From: Nocardia cyriacigeorgica
Lineage (GTDB): Bacteria > Actinomycetota > Actinomycetes > Mycobacteriales > Mycobacteriaceae
Reading direction: 5' to 3'
Assembly: GCF_029868385.1 (NCBI RefSeq)
Contig: NZ_JARWNX010000062.1
Coordinates: 310,001 to 374,000, forward strand
Length of the DNA: 64,000 nt
The notes below the pieces were generated by a model. It worked only from the letters and a program-made list of their open reading frames with translations, did no database searches and was not told the DNA's origin. This document shows, piece by piece, positions 7,488 to 16,376 of this stretch (within the stretch, counting starts at the first letter, position 1; every line of letters begins with the position of its first letter). A program made the translations under genes and the position numbers.

Positions 7488-8528
7488 TCAGTCGCAGAGT
7501 TCGCGCAGCTGCTCGATCAGACCGACGCGTTCGGCGGGCGTCGCGGCCATCGGGACCACATTGAGCACCGTGACACCGGCCTCGGCGAAGGCGGCGACGC
7601 GTTCTTTCACGAAGCTCGCCGGACCGACCAGCGAGATATCGCGCACCAGCTCGTCCGGGACGACCTTGGCGGCCTCTTCCTTCTTCCCGGCGAGGTACAG
7701 CTCCTGGATACGGTCGGCCTCGGCGCCGTAGCCGTACTTGGTGGCAAGGGTGTGATAGAAGTTCTTGCCCTTGGCGCCCATACCGCCGATGTAGAGGGCC
7801 AGATGCGGTTTCACGAATTCCAGTAGCGGCGTGACATTCTCGCCGATGGCCAGCGCCGGACCCGCGTAGACGTCGAGGTCGCCGAGTGCCGGATCGCGGT
7901 GCGCCCGACCGGCGGCCAGCGCCTCGCCCCACACCTTCTCGGCCTGTTCGGGCAGGAAGAAGATCGGCTGCCAGCCCTCGGCGATCTCCGCCGCCAGCTG
8001 CACGTTCTTCGGGCCGAGCGCGGCCAGCAGCACCGGAATGCGTTCGCGCACCGGATGGTTGATCAGCTTCAGCGGTTTACCCAGACCGGTGCCACGCTCG
8101 GCGGGCAGCGGGATCTGGTAGTACTTGCCGTCGTATTCGAGGCGTTCGCGGCGCCACACCTTGCGGCAGATCTCCACCAGTTCCCTGGTGCGGCCGATGG
8201 GCGCGTCGTAGGGCACACCGTGGAAGCCCTCGATCACCTGCGGGCCGGACGCGCCGAGTCCGAGGACGAACCGGCCATCGGAGACGAAGTCGAGACCGGC
8301 GGCGGTCATCGCGGTCAGGCTCGGGGTGCGGGTGTAGAGCTGCAAGATCCCCGAGGCGAGCTGGATGCGCTCGGTCTTGGCGGCCAGGTACCCGAGGGCG
8401 CTCACCGCGTCGAACGAGTACGCCTCGGGGACGAACACGATGTCGAGGCCCGCCCGCTCGAGATCGGCGACCTCGGCCGCCACCTCCTTGAAGCCCCCCG
8501 AATAATTGATGCTCAATCCGATCCGCAT
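7488..8528 (-). CDS. LLM-class F420-dependent oxidoreductase
   Basis: 346 aa luciferase-like monooxygenase-fold protein of the F420-dependent type. The N-terminus MRIGLSINYSGGFKEVA and the segments RIQLASGILQLYTRTP, RFVLGLGASGPQVIEGFHGV and PVLLAALGPKNVQLAAE are characteristic of actinobacterial F420 LLM proteins. The substrate cannot be predicted. The frame remains open for a further 350 codons upstream across an opposite-strand gene, but family alignment fixes the start at the ATG at 8528 (an ATG at 8540 would add four residues). It is divergent from the cyclodeaminase-like gene, with a 108-bp shared control region. Confidence 0.85.
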   Translation of the reverse strand: MRIGLSINYSGGFKEVAAEVADLERAGLDIVFVPEAYSFDAVSALGYLAAKTERIQLASGILQLYTRTPSLTAMTAAGLDFVSDGRFVLGLGASGPQVIEGFHGVPYDAPIGRTRELVEICRKVWRRERLEYDGKYYQIPLPAERGTGLGKPLKLINHPVRERIPVLLAALGPKNVQLAAEIAEGWQPIFFLPEQAEKVWGEALAAGRAHRDPALGDLDVYAGPALAIGENVTPLLEFVKPHLALYIGGMGAKGKNFYHTLATKYGYGAEADRIQELYLAGKKEEAAKVVPDELVRDISLVGPASFVKERVAAFAEAGVTVLNVVPMAATPAERVGLIEQLRELCD

Positions 8529-8636
8529 AGCACTCAACATAGCCACGGCCGAGTGACCACCCGCGACCGGCCACACCCGGATCGCGGTAGCGTGAGGACG
8601 CCCCGCTCTCGCCTCAGAACGAAAGGCCACACCGCC

Positions 8637-9296
8637 GTGTCGCAGCCGACCACCTCGCATCCGGATCTCGCGCCGAGCTTCGCCGACGCCACCGTCGCCG
8701 GATATCTGGCCGATCTGGCGGCCAAGGTGCCCGCACCGGGAGGTGGCGCGGTGGCCGCGCTGCACGCCGCCCAGGGCGCGGCACTGGTCGCGATGGTCGC
8801 CCGCTACACCACCAGGGCCAAGGACGCCGAGCACCGGCCGGTGGTGGATCGGATCATCGAGGCCGCCGACGCGGCCAGGTTGCGGGCACTCGCCCTCGCC
8901 GATGCCGACGCCGCCGCCTTCACCGCGGTGGGTGCGGCCTACAAGCTGGCCAAGACCACCGCGGAGGAGACCGAAGCCCGCGCCGCCGCGATCACTGCGG
9001 CGCTGCTGGAGGCGGCCCGTGTACCGGCCGCTGTGGTCGACGAGGCCGACGAGGTCCTGTCGCTGGCCGCGGAACTGCTGCCGATCGGCAATCCCAATGT
9101 CGTGACCGATATCGGCGCGGCCGCCGATGCCGCCCGCGCGGCGGCGACGAGTTCGCGGCTCAATATCGAGATCAACGTCGGTTCCCTGCCGCCCACCGAG
9201 GCCGCTCCGTTCGCCGTGACGCTCGGCCGGATCGAGACGATCACCGCCCGCGCCGACGCCCTGCACGCCGACGTGCTGCACGCCGTGCGCGGCTGA
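8637..9296 (+). CDS. Cyclodeaminase/cyclohydrolase-family protein
   Basis: 219 aa, all helical, of the formiminotransferase-cyclodeaminase C-terminal domain family. The hallmark glycine-rich PAPGGGAVAALHAAQGAALV is at about residues 35-55, and the C-terminal NPNVVTDIGAAADAARAAA with NIEINVGSL is also conserved. Family members act on formimino- or methenyl-tetrahydrofolate or similar one-carbon carriers; stand-alone versions are often of unproven activity. The GTG at 8637 (GAAAGG upstream) is chosen because the product then begins just before the conserved helix. A hairpin follows the stop. Next to an F420-type oxidoreductase, a role in one-carbon or deazaflavin chemistry is possible but not shown. 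Confidence 0.8.
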   Translation: MSQPTTSHPDLAPSFADATVAGYLADLAAKVPAPGGGAVAALHAAQGAALVAMVARYTTRAKDAEHRPVVDRIIEAADAARLRALALADADAAAFTAVGAAYKLAKTTAEETEARAAAITAALLEAARVPAAVVDEADEVLSLAAELLPIGNPNVVTDIGAAADAARAAATSSRLNIEINVGSLPPTEAAPFAVTLGRIETITARADALHADVLHAVRG

Positions 9297-9309
9297 GCGC
9301 CCCCGCACC

Positions 9310-9336
9310 GGCCCGGTCGCCCATGGCGGCCGGGCC
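9310..9336 (+). terminator. Hairpin terminator after the cyclodeaminase gene
   Basis: GGCCCGG (9310-9316) pairs with CCGGGCC (9330-9336), and an inner CGCC/GGCG pair extends the stem. TTCT follows. It starts 14 bp after the stop codon at 9296. Confidence 0.65.
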
Positions 9337-9697
9337 TTCTCGCGTTCGGACCACCCACCGAATAGATAGCCGACACATAGCCAGCACGGCTTAAAACCGC
9401 CATTACGATCCGGTAGCGCCTCGAGTTCGGGCCGCATGAAACTCGGGGCCCCGCACCACAAGTGCCAGTAGATGCCGTATTCCAGCACCCGGTCGCGCCA
9501 GAATCCGGCTTCGACGGGCGAACTGCCGAGTAGGTAACTGAGTGCGCGTACACTGGGCGGCGGTTTCGTGATACACATCACTTCACGAACCATTTTCATG
9601 CTTCACCTGCTTTTGCGTCACCACGAGTCACCAGCGTGATCGGCGGCCATACGGTCGCCGGAACTGATAGCTCGAGCTCGACATGCAGGAGGTAACG
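9337..9697. other. Intergenic stretch with a doubtful minus-strand reading frame
   Basis: This region is less GC-rich than its surroundings. On the minus strand an ATG at 9599 (or 9593) sits behind AGGTGA and opens a frame beginning MKMVREVMCITKPPP that reads convincingly for about 70 residues (WRDRVLEYGIYWHLWCG). It then loses plausibility in the terminator hairpin, and no stop follows before the antisense of the cyclodeaminase gene. It may be the 5' remnant of a decayed gene or chance. The rest, 9600-9697, would be the promoter region of the small gene at 9698. Confidence 0.3.
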
Positions 9698-10000
9698 GTG
9701 AGGATCGGGTACATCACGGCGCTACCGGCGCTCGCACCTGACGCACTGGACCGCGCGGCGGAACAGGCGACCAGGATCGACGTCATCACGGTGCGCCAGG
9801 TCGTTTCCAATATCGCGGACTGCTCGGCCGATCCCGGCGAGCTGACCGTCGGTCAGGCACGCCGCGCCCATGACATCCACCGCTACTGCTCACCCGATTG
9901 CCTGGTTCTCCGACGGGCCAGGTACACGCTGAACGCGACGGCCACCGGCCGTGCGGCGTTCACGCTCGCCCTGGATCGGGCGGGGGCAGGCGCCGTGTAG
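9698..10000 (+). CDS. Small hypothetical protein with a strong ribosome binding site
   Basis: 100 aa, starting VRIGYITALPALAPDALDRA. The function is not recognised. The start is chosen because a perfect AGGAGG (9687-9692) lies 5 nt before the GTG at 9698. The protein is soluble, with helix-forming residues (AEQATRIDVITVRQVVSNIA) and two cysteines (ADCSAD and YCSPDC, the latter a C-x3-C pair). A zinc or redox role is conceivable but unsupported. It stands alone, upstream of the glycosyltransferase by about 200 bp. Coding potential is moderate and the strong SD is the best support. Confidence 0.5.
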   Translation: MRIGYITALPALAPDALDRAAEQATRIDVITVRQVVSNIADCSADPGELTVGQARRAHDIHRYCSPDCLVLRRARYTLNATATGRAAFTLALDRAGAGAV

Positions 10001-10195
10001 CGCACATCCACGATGCCGCGTCGGACACCGCTGAGTCGTCCGTGCAGCAGTGCGCTGCTGCCCTATCGCGCCGGACATCGTCGGCGCCGAGGACATTCGT
10101 TGCCCTGATGACACCGAATGGTTCGTGATCAGCTCCACCCATCGGCCGACGGGTACGCCACGCGCGTGCCACGGCCACCGCTGAGGAGGATTGCG

Positions 10196-11449
10196 TTGAG
10201 CACCATATTCACCCACGAGGACACCGATTCCGATGCCGACCTGCTCGGCCGAAAACCCGGCAGCGACGCGCGCAACGGCGCTTCCCGCCACCGGCCGCTG
10301 AGCATCGTTCTCGTCGCTCCCCCGTACTTCGATGTCCCGCCCGCCGGGTACGGCGGGGTGGAGGCCGTGGTCGCCGAACTCGCCGACACGCTCGTCGCGC
10401 GCGGCCACCAGGTCACCCTGCTCGGCGCCGGAAAGCCGGGCACCGCAGCCGAATTCGTCCCGGTCTGGGATCGCATCCAGGCCGACCGGCTCGGCGATCC
10501 GTTCCCCGAGGTGGTCAACGCGCTCAAGGTCCGCCGCATCATCGAGGGTCTGGCCCGCAGCAGGCCGATCGACATCATCCACGACCACACCTTCGCCGGG
10601 CCGCTCAACGCGCCCGCCTACGAGGCGCTCGGCATACCGACCGCAGTCACCGTGCACGGCCCGGTGGACGGCGATATGTGCGATTACTACGGCGCGCTCG
10701 ACGAACACACCCGCTTGGTCGCGATCAGTGATCGCCAGCGCGCGCTGGCGCCGACGTTCAACTGGATCGCCCGGGTGCACAACGCATTGCGTCCCAGCGA
10801 ATGGCCCTTCCAGGTGGAGAAGAAGGATTACGCGCTGTTCCTGGGCCGCTACGCCTCCTATAAGGGGCCGCATCTGGCGTTGCACGCCGCCCACGAGGCC
10901 GGAATACCGTTGATCCTGGCCGGTAAATGCAATGAGCCGCCGGAGAAGGCGTATTTCGCGCAGGAGATCGAACCCCTGCTGACCGAACGCGATCATGTCT
11001 TCGGTGAGGCCGACGCGGTCGCCAAACGGCAACTGCTCGCCTCGGCGCGCTGCCTGCTGTTCCCGATTCGCTGGGAAGAGCCCTTCGGCATCGTGATGAT
11101 CGAGGCCATGGCCTGCGGCACCCCGGTGGTGGCGTTGCGCGGCGGCGCGGTGGAGGAGGTCGTCGTCGACGGCGTCACCGGCATCATCTGCGACGATCCG
11201 GCCGAGTTGCCCGCCGCCATCGCACGTGCCGGTGAACTCGATCCGTATGCGTGCCGCAGGCGGGTCGAAGAACTTTTCGGTGTCGATCAGCTGGGTGCGG
11301 GCTATGAGGCGGCCTATTACCGCATACTCGAAGCGTGGGACGAATCCCACCGCCCGGCAGATGAATTGACCACCGTCGAGCTCCGCCGCAGCGGCCTGCT
11401 CGGCCTGCGCGCGGACAACGGCACGACACCGGCTTGGAGTCGAGCATGA
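10196..11449 (+). CDS. GT4-family glycosyltransferase
   Basis: 417 aa GT-B glycosyltransferase. The N-terminal acceptor domain begins IVLVAPPYFDVPPAGYGGVE (the GGxE loop typical of family 4). The C-terminal nucleotide-sugar domain contains LFLGRYASYKGPHLALHAA and the catalytic FGIVMIEAMACGTPVVALRGGAVEEVV (E-x7-E). The start is TTG at 10196 behind GAGGAGG (10183-10189); the first 35 residues form a hydrophilic, probably disordered tail. The stop overlaps the ATG of the debranching-enzyme gene (ATGA), so the two are coupled. Such pairs are known in actinobacteria and suggest a shared role in an alpha-glucan or trehalose-related compound. Donor and acceptor cannot be assigned. Confidence 0.85.
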   Translation: MSTIFTHEDTDSDADLLGRKPGSDARNGASRHRPLSIVLVAPPYFDVPPAGYGGVEAVVAELADTLVARGHQVTLLGAGKPGTAAEFVPVWDRIQADRLGDPFPEVVNALKVRRIIEGLARSRPIDIIHDHTFAGPLNAPAYEALGIPTAVTVHGPVDGDMCDYYGALDEHTRLVAISDRQRALAPTFNWIARVHNALRPSEWPFQVEKKDYALFLGRYASYKGPHLALHAAHEAGIPLILAGKCNEPPEKAYFAQEIEPLLTERDHVFGEADAVAKRQLLASARCLLFPIRWEEPFGIVMIEAMACGTPVVALRGGAVEEVVVDGVTGIICDDPAELPAAIARAGELDPYACRRRVEELFGVDQLGAGYEAAYYRILEAWDESHRPADELTTVELRRSGLLGLRADNGTTPAWSRA

Positions 11450-13557
11450 GTGAGCCCCCCAGGGTCCTCAATTCCGGTCAGCCCGCCGCCGTCAACGGCG
11501 GCGGGGGGACCATCACCCTCGTCGAGGCGAGCACGTTCTGCCTCTCCGATCAACTCGGCGATATCCATTCGGGTACCTCGCAGGGCCTGTTCTATCGCGA
11601 TGCCAGGGTGATCTCGCGGTGGGAGCTGCGGTTGGACGGCCAAGCGGCCGAACAACTCACGGTCCTCACCCCCGAGGCGTTCAAGGCGCGCTTCATCATG
11701 CGCAAGCAGCCGCGTCAGGGCATCGCCGACAGCACCGTGCTGGTGGTGCGCAAGCGGATGATCGGGCAGGGGCTCAAAGAAGCGATCATCGTGCAGAACC
11801 TCGGTCACGAGGACACCGCGATCACCGTGACCCTGTTCGCCGACGCCGATTTCGCCGATCTGTTCGCGGTCAAGGAGGGCCGTAAACATCTCGGCAGCGC
11901 CGAGGCCCAATCCGTCGACGGTGAACTGCATCTGATCGACCACACCGATCCCGGCCGCGGCCTCACCATCAGCGCCACCGGCGATCCGGTGATGCTGCCG
12001 GGGACGGTCACCTGGCAGGTGGTGGTGCCCGCACACGGTCAGTGGAAGACCGAGATCCTGGCCCAGCCGGTGGTGGCGCATCGGCGGGTGCAGATGGCCT
12101 TCGGTGACGATGAGGACAGTCCGATCAGCAGGCTCAAGGCCTGGCGGGCCACCGCGACCGACCTCACCGCCAGCGATGCCCGGCTCACTCAGGTGTTGCA
12201 ACGCACCGAAAGCGATCTGGGCGCCTTGCGGATCGACGGCCGTGGTGATGGCTCGCCCGCCTACGTGGCCGCTGGTGCGCCCTGGTTCATGACCCTGTTC
12301 GGCCGCGACAGCCTGCTCACCTCGTGGATGGCGCTGCCACTGGATTCCGCGCTGGCTGTCGGCACCCTGCGGCAGCTGGCCAAACTCCAGGGCACCAAGG
12401 TCGAGCCGATCACCGAGGAGGAGCCGGGCCGGATCATGCACGAGATGCGGCACGGCCCCGCGGGCGGGCAGGTGCTCGGCGGCGAGGTGTATTACGGCTC
12501 GATCGACGCGACCCCGCTGTTCGTGATGCTGCTGGCCGAATGCTGGCGCTGGGGCGCGGAGGAGTCGGTGATCCGCGAGCTGCTGCCCGCCGCCGACGCC
12601 GCGCTCGCCTGGATCGACGAATACGGCGACGCCGACGGTGACGGTTTCGTCGAGTACCGCCGCAAAACCGACCGCGGGCTCACCAATCAGGGCTGGAAGG
12701 ACAGTTTCGACGCGATCAACGATGCCAGCGGTCACCTCGCCGAACCGTCCATCGCGCTGAGCGAGGTGCAGGGCTATGCGTACGCGGCCCGGCTGGCCAG
12801 GGCCGAGCTGGCCGACCATTTCGGCGACACCGAGACCGCGGTGCGGCTGCGCGGCCAGGCCGAGGACCTCAAGACCAGATTCGACGAGGCGTTCTGGGTC
12901 GCCAAGAACGGGTGGTACGCGATCGCGCTGGACGGGCACAAACATCAGGTCGACGCCCTGACCAGCAATGCCGCCCAATGTCTGTGGTCGGGCATCGTCG
13001 CCGATGAACGCGCCGCCGAATTGATCGATAAGCTCGCCGACGCCTCGATGGATTCCGGTTTCGGGTTGCGCACGCTGGCGGCCACCATGGGCGCCTACAA
13101 CCCGATGAGCTATCACAACGGTTCGGTGTGGCCGCATGACACCGCCATCGCGGTGGCCGGGCTCCAGCGCTACCGCCACATTCCCGGCGCCAGTGAGCTG
13201 GCCGAACGGCTCACCACCGGTCTGCTCGATGCCGCCGCCGAATTCGGTGGGCGGCTGCCCGAGTTGTTCTGCGGGTTCGGCCGCAGCGAGTTCCGCTCCC
13301 CGATTCCGTATCCGACCTCCTGTTCGCCGCAGGCGTGGGCCAGTGCGGCGCCGCTGCTGCTGGTGCGCTCGTTCCTCGGGCTCGCGCCGTGTGTCCCGAA
13401 CCGGCGGCTCACCGTCACCCCGCGACTACCCCGTCGATGGGGCAAGCTCGCCCTGACGGATATGCGCCTCGGACCCGCGACGGTCACCCTGCACGCCGAG
13501 GGATCGGAAATCCATGTGCACGGACTGCCCGACGATTGGCAGTTGGTGACCGAGTAG
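11446..13557 (+). CDS. Glycogen-debranching (amylo-alpha-1,6-glucosidase-like) enzyme
   Basis: 703 aa. An N-terminal beta-rich domain (about 20-240, STFCLSDQLGDIHSGTSQGL, GLFYRDARVISRWEL) precedes an (alpha/alpha)6 toroid of the amylo-alpha-1,6-glucosidase/GH15-like type. Probable catalytic segments include PWFMTLFGRDSLLTSWMAL, the acidic EYGDADGDGFVEY, NQGWKDSFDAI and YHNGSVWPHDTAIA. The natural substrate is likely a branched alpha-glucan or a glucosylated small molecule. The ATG at 11446 overlaps the GT4 stop. The predicted protein is cytosolic, with no signal peptide. Confidence 0.85.
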   Translation: MSEPPRVLNSGQPAAVNGGGGTITLVEASTFCLSDQLGDIHSGTSQGLFYRDARVISRWELRLDGQAAEQLTVLTPEAFKARFIMRKQPRQGIADSTVLVVRKRMIGQGLKEAIIVQNLGHEDTAITVTLFADADFADLFAVKEGRKHLGSAEAQSVDGELHLIDHTDPGRGLTISATGDPVMLPGTVTWQVVVPAHGQWKTEILAQPVVAHRRVQMAFGDDEDSPISRLKAWRATATDLTASDARLTQVLQRTESDLGALRIDGRGDGSPAYVAAGAPWFMTLFGRDSLLTSWMALPLDSALAVGTLRQLAKLQGTKVEPITEEEPGRIMHEMRHGPAGGQVLGGEVYYGSIDATPLFVMLLAECWRWGAEESVIRELLPAADAALAWIDEYGDADGDGFVEYRRKTDRGLTNQGWKDSFDAINDASGHLAEPSIALSEVQGYAYAARLARAELADHFGDTETAVRLRGQAEDLKTRFDEAFWVAKNGWYAIALDGHKHQVDALTSNAAQCLWSGIVADERAAELIDKLADASMDSGFGLRTLAATMGAYNPMSYHNGSVWPHDTAIAVAGLQRYRHIPGASELAERLTTGLLDAAAEFGGRLPELFCGFGRSEFRSPIPYPTSCSPQAWASAAPLLLVRSFLGLAPCVPNRRLTVTPRLPRRWGKLALTDMRLGPATVTLHAEGSEIHVHGLPDDWQLVTE

Positions 13558-13661
13558 CCGCATTCGGTCACGTAACGAGCAGACAACGCTCTGCGCCGTA
13601 GTTGATCATGCGCGCCTAGAATGGTCATCTGCCCACCACACCGTCTCGAAGGGGTGGAGCC

Positions 13662-14426
13662 ATGCGGAGCGTAGTTCGGCACCTGTTTCTGGCGACCGCG
13701 ATCATGGCATTGTTCATGGTCGGGTCGGGCGCGGCGCACACCATGTCGATCGACCGATCCCCGCCGGGCGCGGGTGTCGGTGCGGTCGCTTCCATCACGC
13801 CCTCCGATGGCCGGATGGTCGGTATCGCCCATCCGGTGACCATCCGATTCGCGGCCGATGTCGCGGATCGGGCGACCGCCGAGGAATCGGTGGTGATCAC
13901 GGCCGATCAGCCCTTGACCGGCACCTTCTCCTGGACCGGCGCCAGACAACTGATCTGGACGCCGACCGGATATCTGCCCGCCGACACCACCATCGGCGTG
14001 CGCATCGGCGAGGCTCGCACCGAGTTCGTCACCAATGCCGGGGTCGTCGCCGATGCGAACATGTCGGCGCACACCTTCACCGTCAGCATCGGCGGTCAGG
14101 TGGTCCGGCAGATGCCGGCCTCGATGGGTAAGCCCGGCTGGGAGACACCGACCGGCACCTTCCCGGTGCTGGAGAAGTTCCGGCATATCGTCTTCGATTC
14201 GCGCACCATCGGCATCCCGTTGGATTCCCCCGAGGGATATCTGATCGACGGTGAATACGGTGTGCGGCTCACCTGGGGCGGTGTGTTCGTGCATTCGGCG
14301 CCGTGGTCGGTCGATTCACAGGGCTATGCCAACGTCAGCCACGGCTGCATCAATCTCGCCCCCGGCGACGCGGCCTGGTACTACGAGAACGTCGGCATCG
14401 GCGACCCGGTCAACGTGTTCTGGTGA
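13662..14426 (+). CDS. Secreted L,D-transpeptidase
   Basis: 254 aa. Residues 1-25 form a signal peptide (MRSVVRHLFLATAIMALFMV then GSGAAH). An Ig-like domain of the mycobacterial Ldt type follows (SDGRMVGIAHPVTIRFAADV through LIWTPTGYLPADT). The YkuD catalytic domain occupies about 125-254, with the catalytic motif NVSHGCINLAPGDAAWYYEN (Cys in HGC). It forms 3-3 cross-links in peptidoglycan, important in mycolata. The spacing from GGTGGA to ATG 13662 is good. A possible -10 TAGAAT is at 13617-13622. It appears monocistronic and is followed by an imperfect ACACCCC/GGGGTGT hairpin at about 14434-14476. Confidence 0.92.
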   Translation: MRSVVRHLFLATAIMALFMVGSGAAHTMSIDRSPPGAGVGAVASITPSDGRMVGIAHPVTIRFAADVADRATAEESVVITADQPLTGTFSWTGARQLIWTPTGYLPADTTIGVRIGEARTEFVTNAGVVADANMSAHTFTVSIGGQVVRQMPASMGKPGWETPTGTFPVLEKFRHIVFDSRTIGIPLDSPEGYLIDGEYGVRLTWGGVFVHSAPWSVDSQGYANVSHGCINLAPGDAAWYYENVGIGDPVNVFW

Positions 14427-14554
14427 TCACCGCGCCACACCCCCGGTCGGTCTGCTGACCCGGCCGGGCGGGGTGTCGTGAGCGTCCATTCGACCGTCGG
14501 TCCAGTACAAATAGGGGGAACCTGACGGAAGAACCTGACGAAGGTGGGGGCGTT

Positions 14555-15280
14555 ATGGATCGACGGGATACTGCGCGCGGCGAGGAACCGGCCGAGGACA
14601 GCGGTAGCGGATCGACCGCGGATTATGTGGGCGAGTGGGCGGAATGGATGTCGTCGCTGCCCGCTCCCACCAAGATCGCGCCCGGTCGGCCCGCACCTCC
14701 GGGCGCGGACACACCGCGCCGGGTCGGCCGCCGTGAGCCGATCGAGCCACGTGGTCGACGGCGGTGGATCGCGCCGGTGCTCGCCCTGCTCGGCGGTGGT
14801 GCGCTGCTGGTGGCCGCCCATGTCCAGTTCGGTGGCTCGGGTTCGGATTCCGCGTCCGCACAGCCGCGGACCGATATCACCGTCCCCGCGCCTGCCGCCG
14901 TCCCCGCCGCGTGTGCGGCGGAGCGGGTGGGCAACCGGATTCAGGGCAATGCGGCCGGTGGTGACGATTCCGGGCCCGCCGCCATCTTCGCGTTCCAGCA
15001 CGCCTTCTACGTCGCCCGATCCGGTGAGCAGGCGCGCACCGTCGTTGCTCCCGGCGCGGCGGTCCCGTCTGCGCCCGATATCCAGCGCGGCATCGATTCC
15101 GTGCCCGTCGGAACCACCCACTGCCTCACCATCAGTCCGGGCGCGTTCGTCGGCCAGTACACCGTCGTCATCACCGAGCACCGCCCGCAGGCCGCGCCGA
15201 CCACCTACAACGCTCAGCTCGTCACGACCGCCGAGGTCGGCGGGCGCACCCTGATCACCGGGATCAGTCCCGTCCTGTGA
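14555..15280 (+). CDS. Single-pass membrane protein of unknown function
   Basis: 241 aa. The first 68 residues are hydrophilic, acidic then basic, and probably cytoplasmic. One transmembrane helix follows at about 70-90 (RWIAPVLALLGGGALLVAAH). The extracytoplasmic part has a low-complexity Pro/Ala linker and then a compact domain of about 120 residues (ERVGNRIQGNAAGGDDSGPA, AIFAFQHAFYVARSGEQAR). Two cysteines in the outer part (AACAAE and THCLTI) could form a disulfide. The pattern resembles actinobacterial secreted small-domain proteins of unknown function. The start is ATG 14555 behind AAGGTGGGGG. Confidence 0.7.
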   Translation: MDRRDTARGEEPAEDSGSGSTADYVGEWAEWMSSLPAPTKIAPGRPAPPGADTPRRVGRREPIEPRGRRRWIAPVLALLGGGALLVAAHVQFGGSGSDSASAQPRTDITVPAPAAVPAACAAERVGNRIQGNAAGGDDSGPAAIFAFQHAFYVARSGEQARTVVAPGAAVPSAPDIQRGIDSVPVGTTHCLTISPGAFVGQYTVVITEHRPQAAPTTYNAQLVTTAEVGGRTLITGISPVL

Positions 15281-15367
15281 CGGACGCCCGGCACAGGGCC
15301 ACACGGTCATCGGACATGCGACCGACGACCCTGGTCAGCCGCCTGCGGGAGGGGCACACTCGCAGAT

Positions 15368-16366
15368 ATGACCAACATCGACGAAGTTCGGGTCCCCGAG
15401 CATCCGACGGTACTGGCCGCGCTGCGGCTGGCCTGCCGGGCGCCGTCGGTGCACAACACCCAGCCCTGGCGTTGGGTGTTCGACGGAACCAGGCTGCATC
15501 TCTACGGTGACGGCGAGCGCCGGTTGCATTCGGCCGATCCGCAGGCCAGACAGCTGGTGATCAGCTGCGGAGCGATGCTGCACCATGTGAGTACCGCATT
15601 CGCGGCCCGCGGCTGGCATACCGACATCACCCGGCTACCCGATCCCGCCCACCGTGATCATCTGGCCGTACTCGAATTCCGGCCGTGGCCGGACCCACCG
15701 AATCGGCTGCTCGCGCTCGCCCGCGCGATCGATCGGCGCCATACCGACCGGCTGCCGATGCTCGCACCACCGCGCTGGGACCACTACAGCGCGGCCGTGC
15801 GCACGCTGCTCTCGGCCTATGAGATCGAATTCGATCTGCTCGAGAGTTCGGTACGTCCGCGGCTGGCCGCCGCCTCGGAACAATCCTCGGCGCTGCGTCG
15901 CCACGATCCGCACTATCAGAACGAATTGCATTGGTGGGCCGGTAATACCGCCAATCTGGAGGGCATACCCGCCACCGCGCTGGCCTCGAACGCGGAGCTG
16001 TCCCAGGTCGGTGTCGGACGGGATTTCCCGGCCGGGCCGCGCTCACTGCGCCGCGGTGATCTCGACGATCGCGCCGAGCTGGCGGTGCTCAGTTCCGCCG
16101 ACGACACACCGCTGCACTGGCTGCGCACCGGTGAAGCGCTCTCGGCGGCGTTGCTGGAATTCACCGCGGCCGGGCTGGCTACCTGTTCGTTGACCCACAT
16201 CACCGAGCTGCCGTCGAGCAGGCGCATCATCGCCGGGCTGATTCCCCGGCCCTGTGTGCCGCAGGTGGTGGTGCGTGTCGGCGCCGCACCCGACGGGCCG
16301 GAACAGCCGCCCACCCCGCGGCGGCAGGTCGCCGAGTTCTTCTCGGTCGACCGGACCGCGCGCTGA
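15368..16366 (+). CDS. Acg-family nitroreductase-like FMN protein
   Basis: 332 aa, homologous to the mycobacterial Acg/Rv3131 group: two tandem, degenerate nitroreductase-like halves. Typical segments are LRLACRAPSVHNTQPWRWVF near the N-terminus, ALARAIDRRHTDRLPM, and GEALSAALLEFTAAGLATCS in the C-terminal half. In mycobacteria these genes belong to the DosR dormancy regulon and are neighboured by universal stress proteins, as here. No clear DosR box was seen in the 87 bp upstream. The biochemical role is unsettled; some members bind FMN without catalysing nitroreduction. Confidence 0.83.
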   Translation: MTNIDEVRVPEHPTVLAALRLACRAPSVHNTQPWRWVFDGTRLHLYGDGERRLHSADPQARQLVISCGAMLHHVSTAFAARGWHTDITRLPDPAHRDHLAVLEFRPWPDPPNRLLALARAIDRRHTDRLPMLAPPRWDHYSAAVRTLLSAYEIEFDLLESSVRPRLAAASEQSSALRRHDPHYQNELHWWAGNTANLEGIPATALASNAELSQVGVGRDFPAGPRSLRRGDLDDRAELAVLSSADDTPLHWLRTGEALSAALLEFTAAGLATCSLTHITELPSSRRIIAGLIPRPCVPQVVVRVGAAPDGPEQPPTPRRQVAEFFSVDRTAR

Positions 16367-16376
16367 CGGCCACGTC

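Noticed and set aside
7488..9599. 703-codon frame joining the LLM gene to upstream sequence
   Set aside because: The family start is at 8528; the upstream part runs antisense through the cyclodeaminase gene.
10120..10156. GGTTCG...GGGTAC as a SigB/SigF-type promoter for the GT4 gene
   Set aside because: The spacing of 25 bp is too long compared with the 16 bp seen before rsbR.
15281..15367. DosR box before the nitroreductase/usp pair
   Set aside because: No sequence close to the DosR palindrome was found in the gap, although the gene pair is typical of that regulon.
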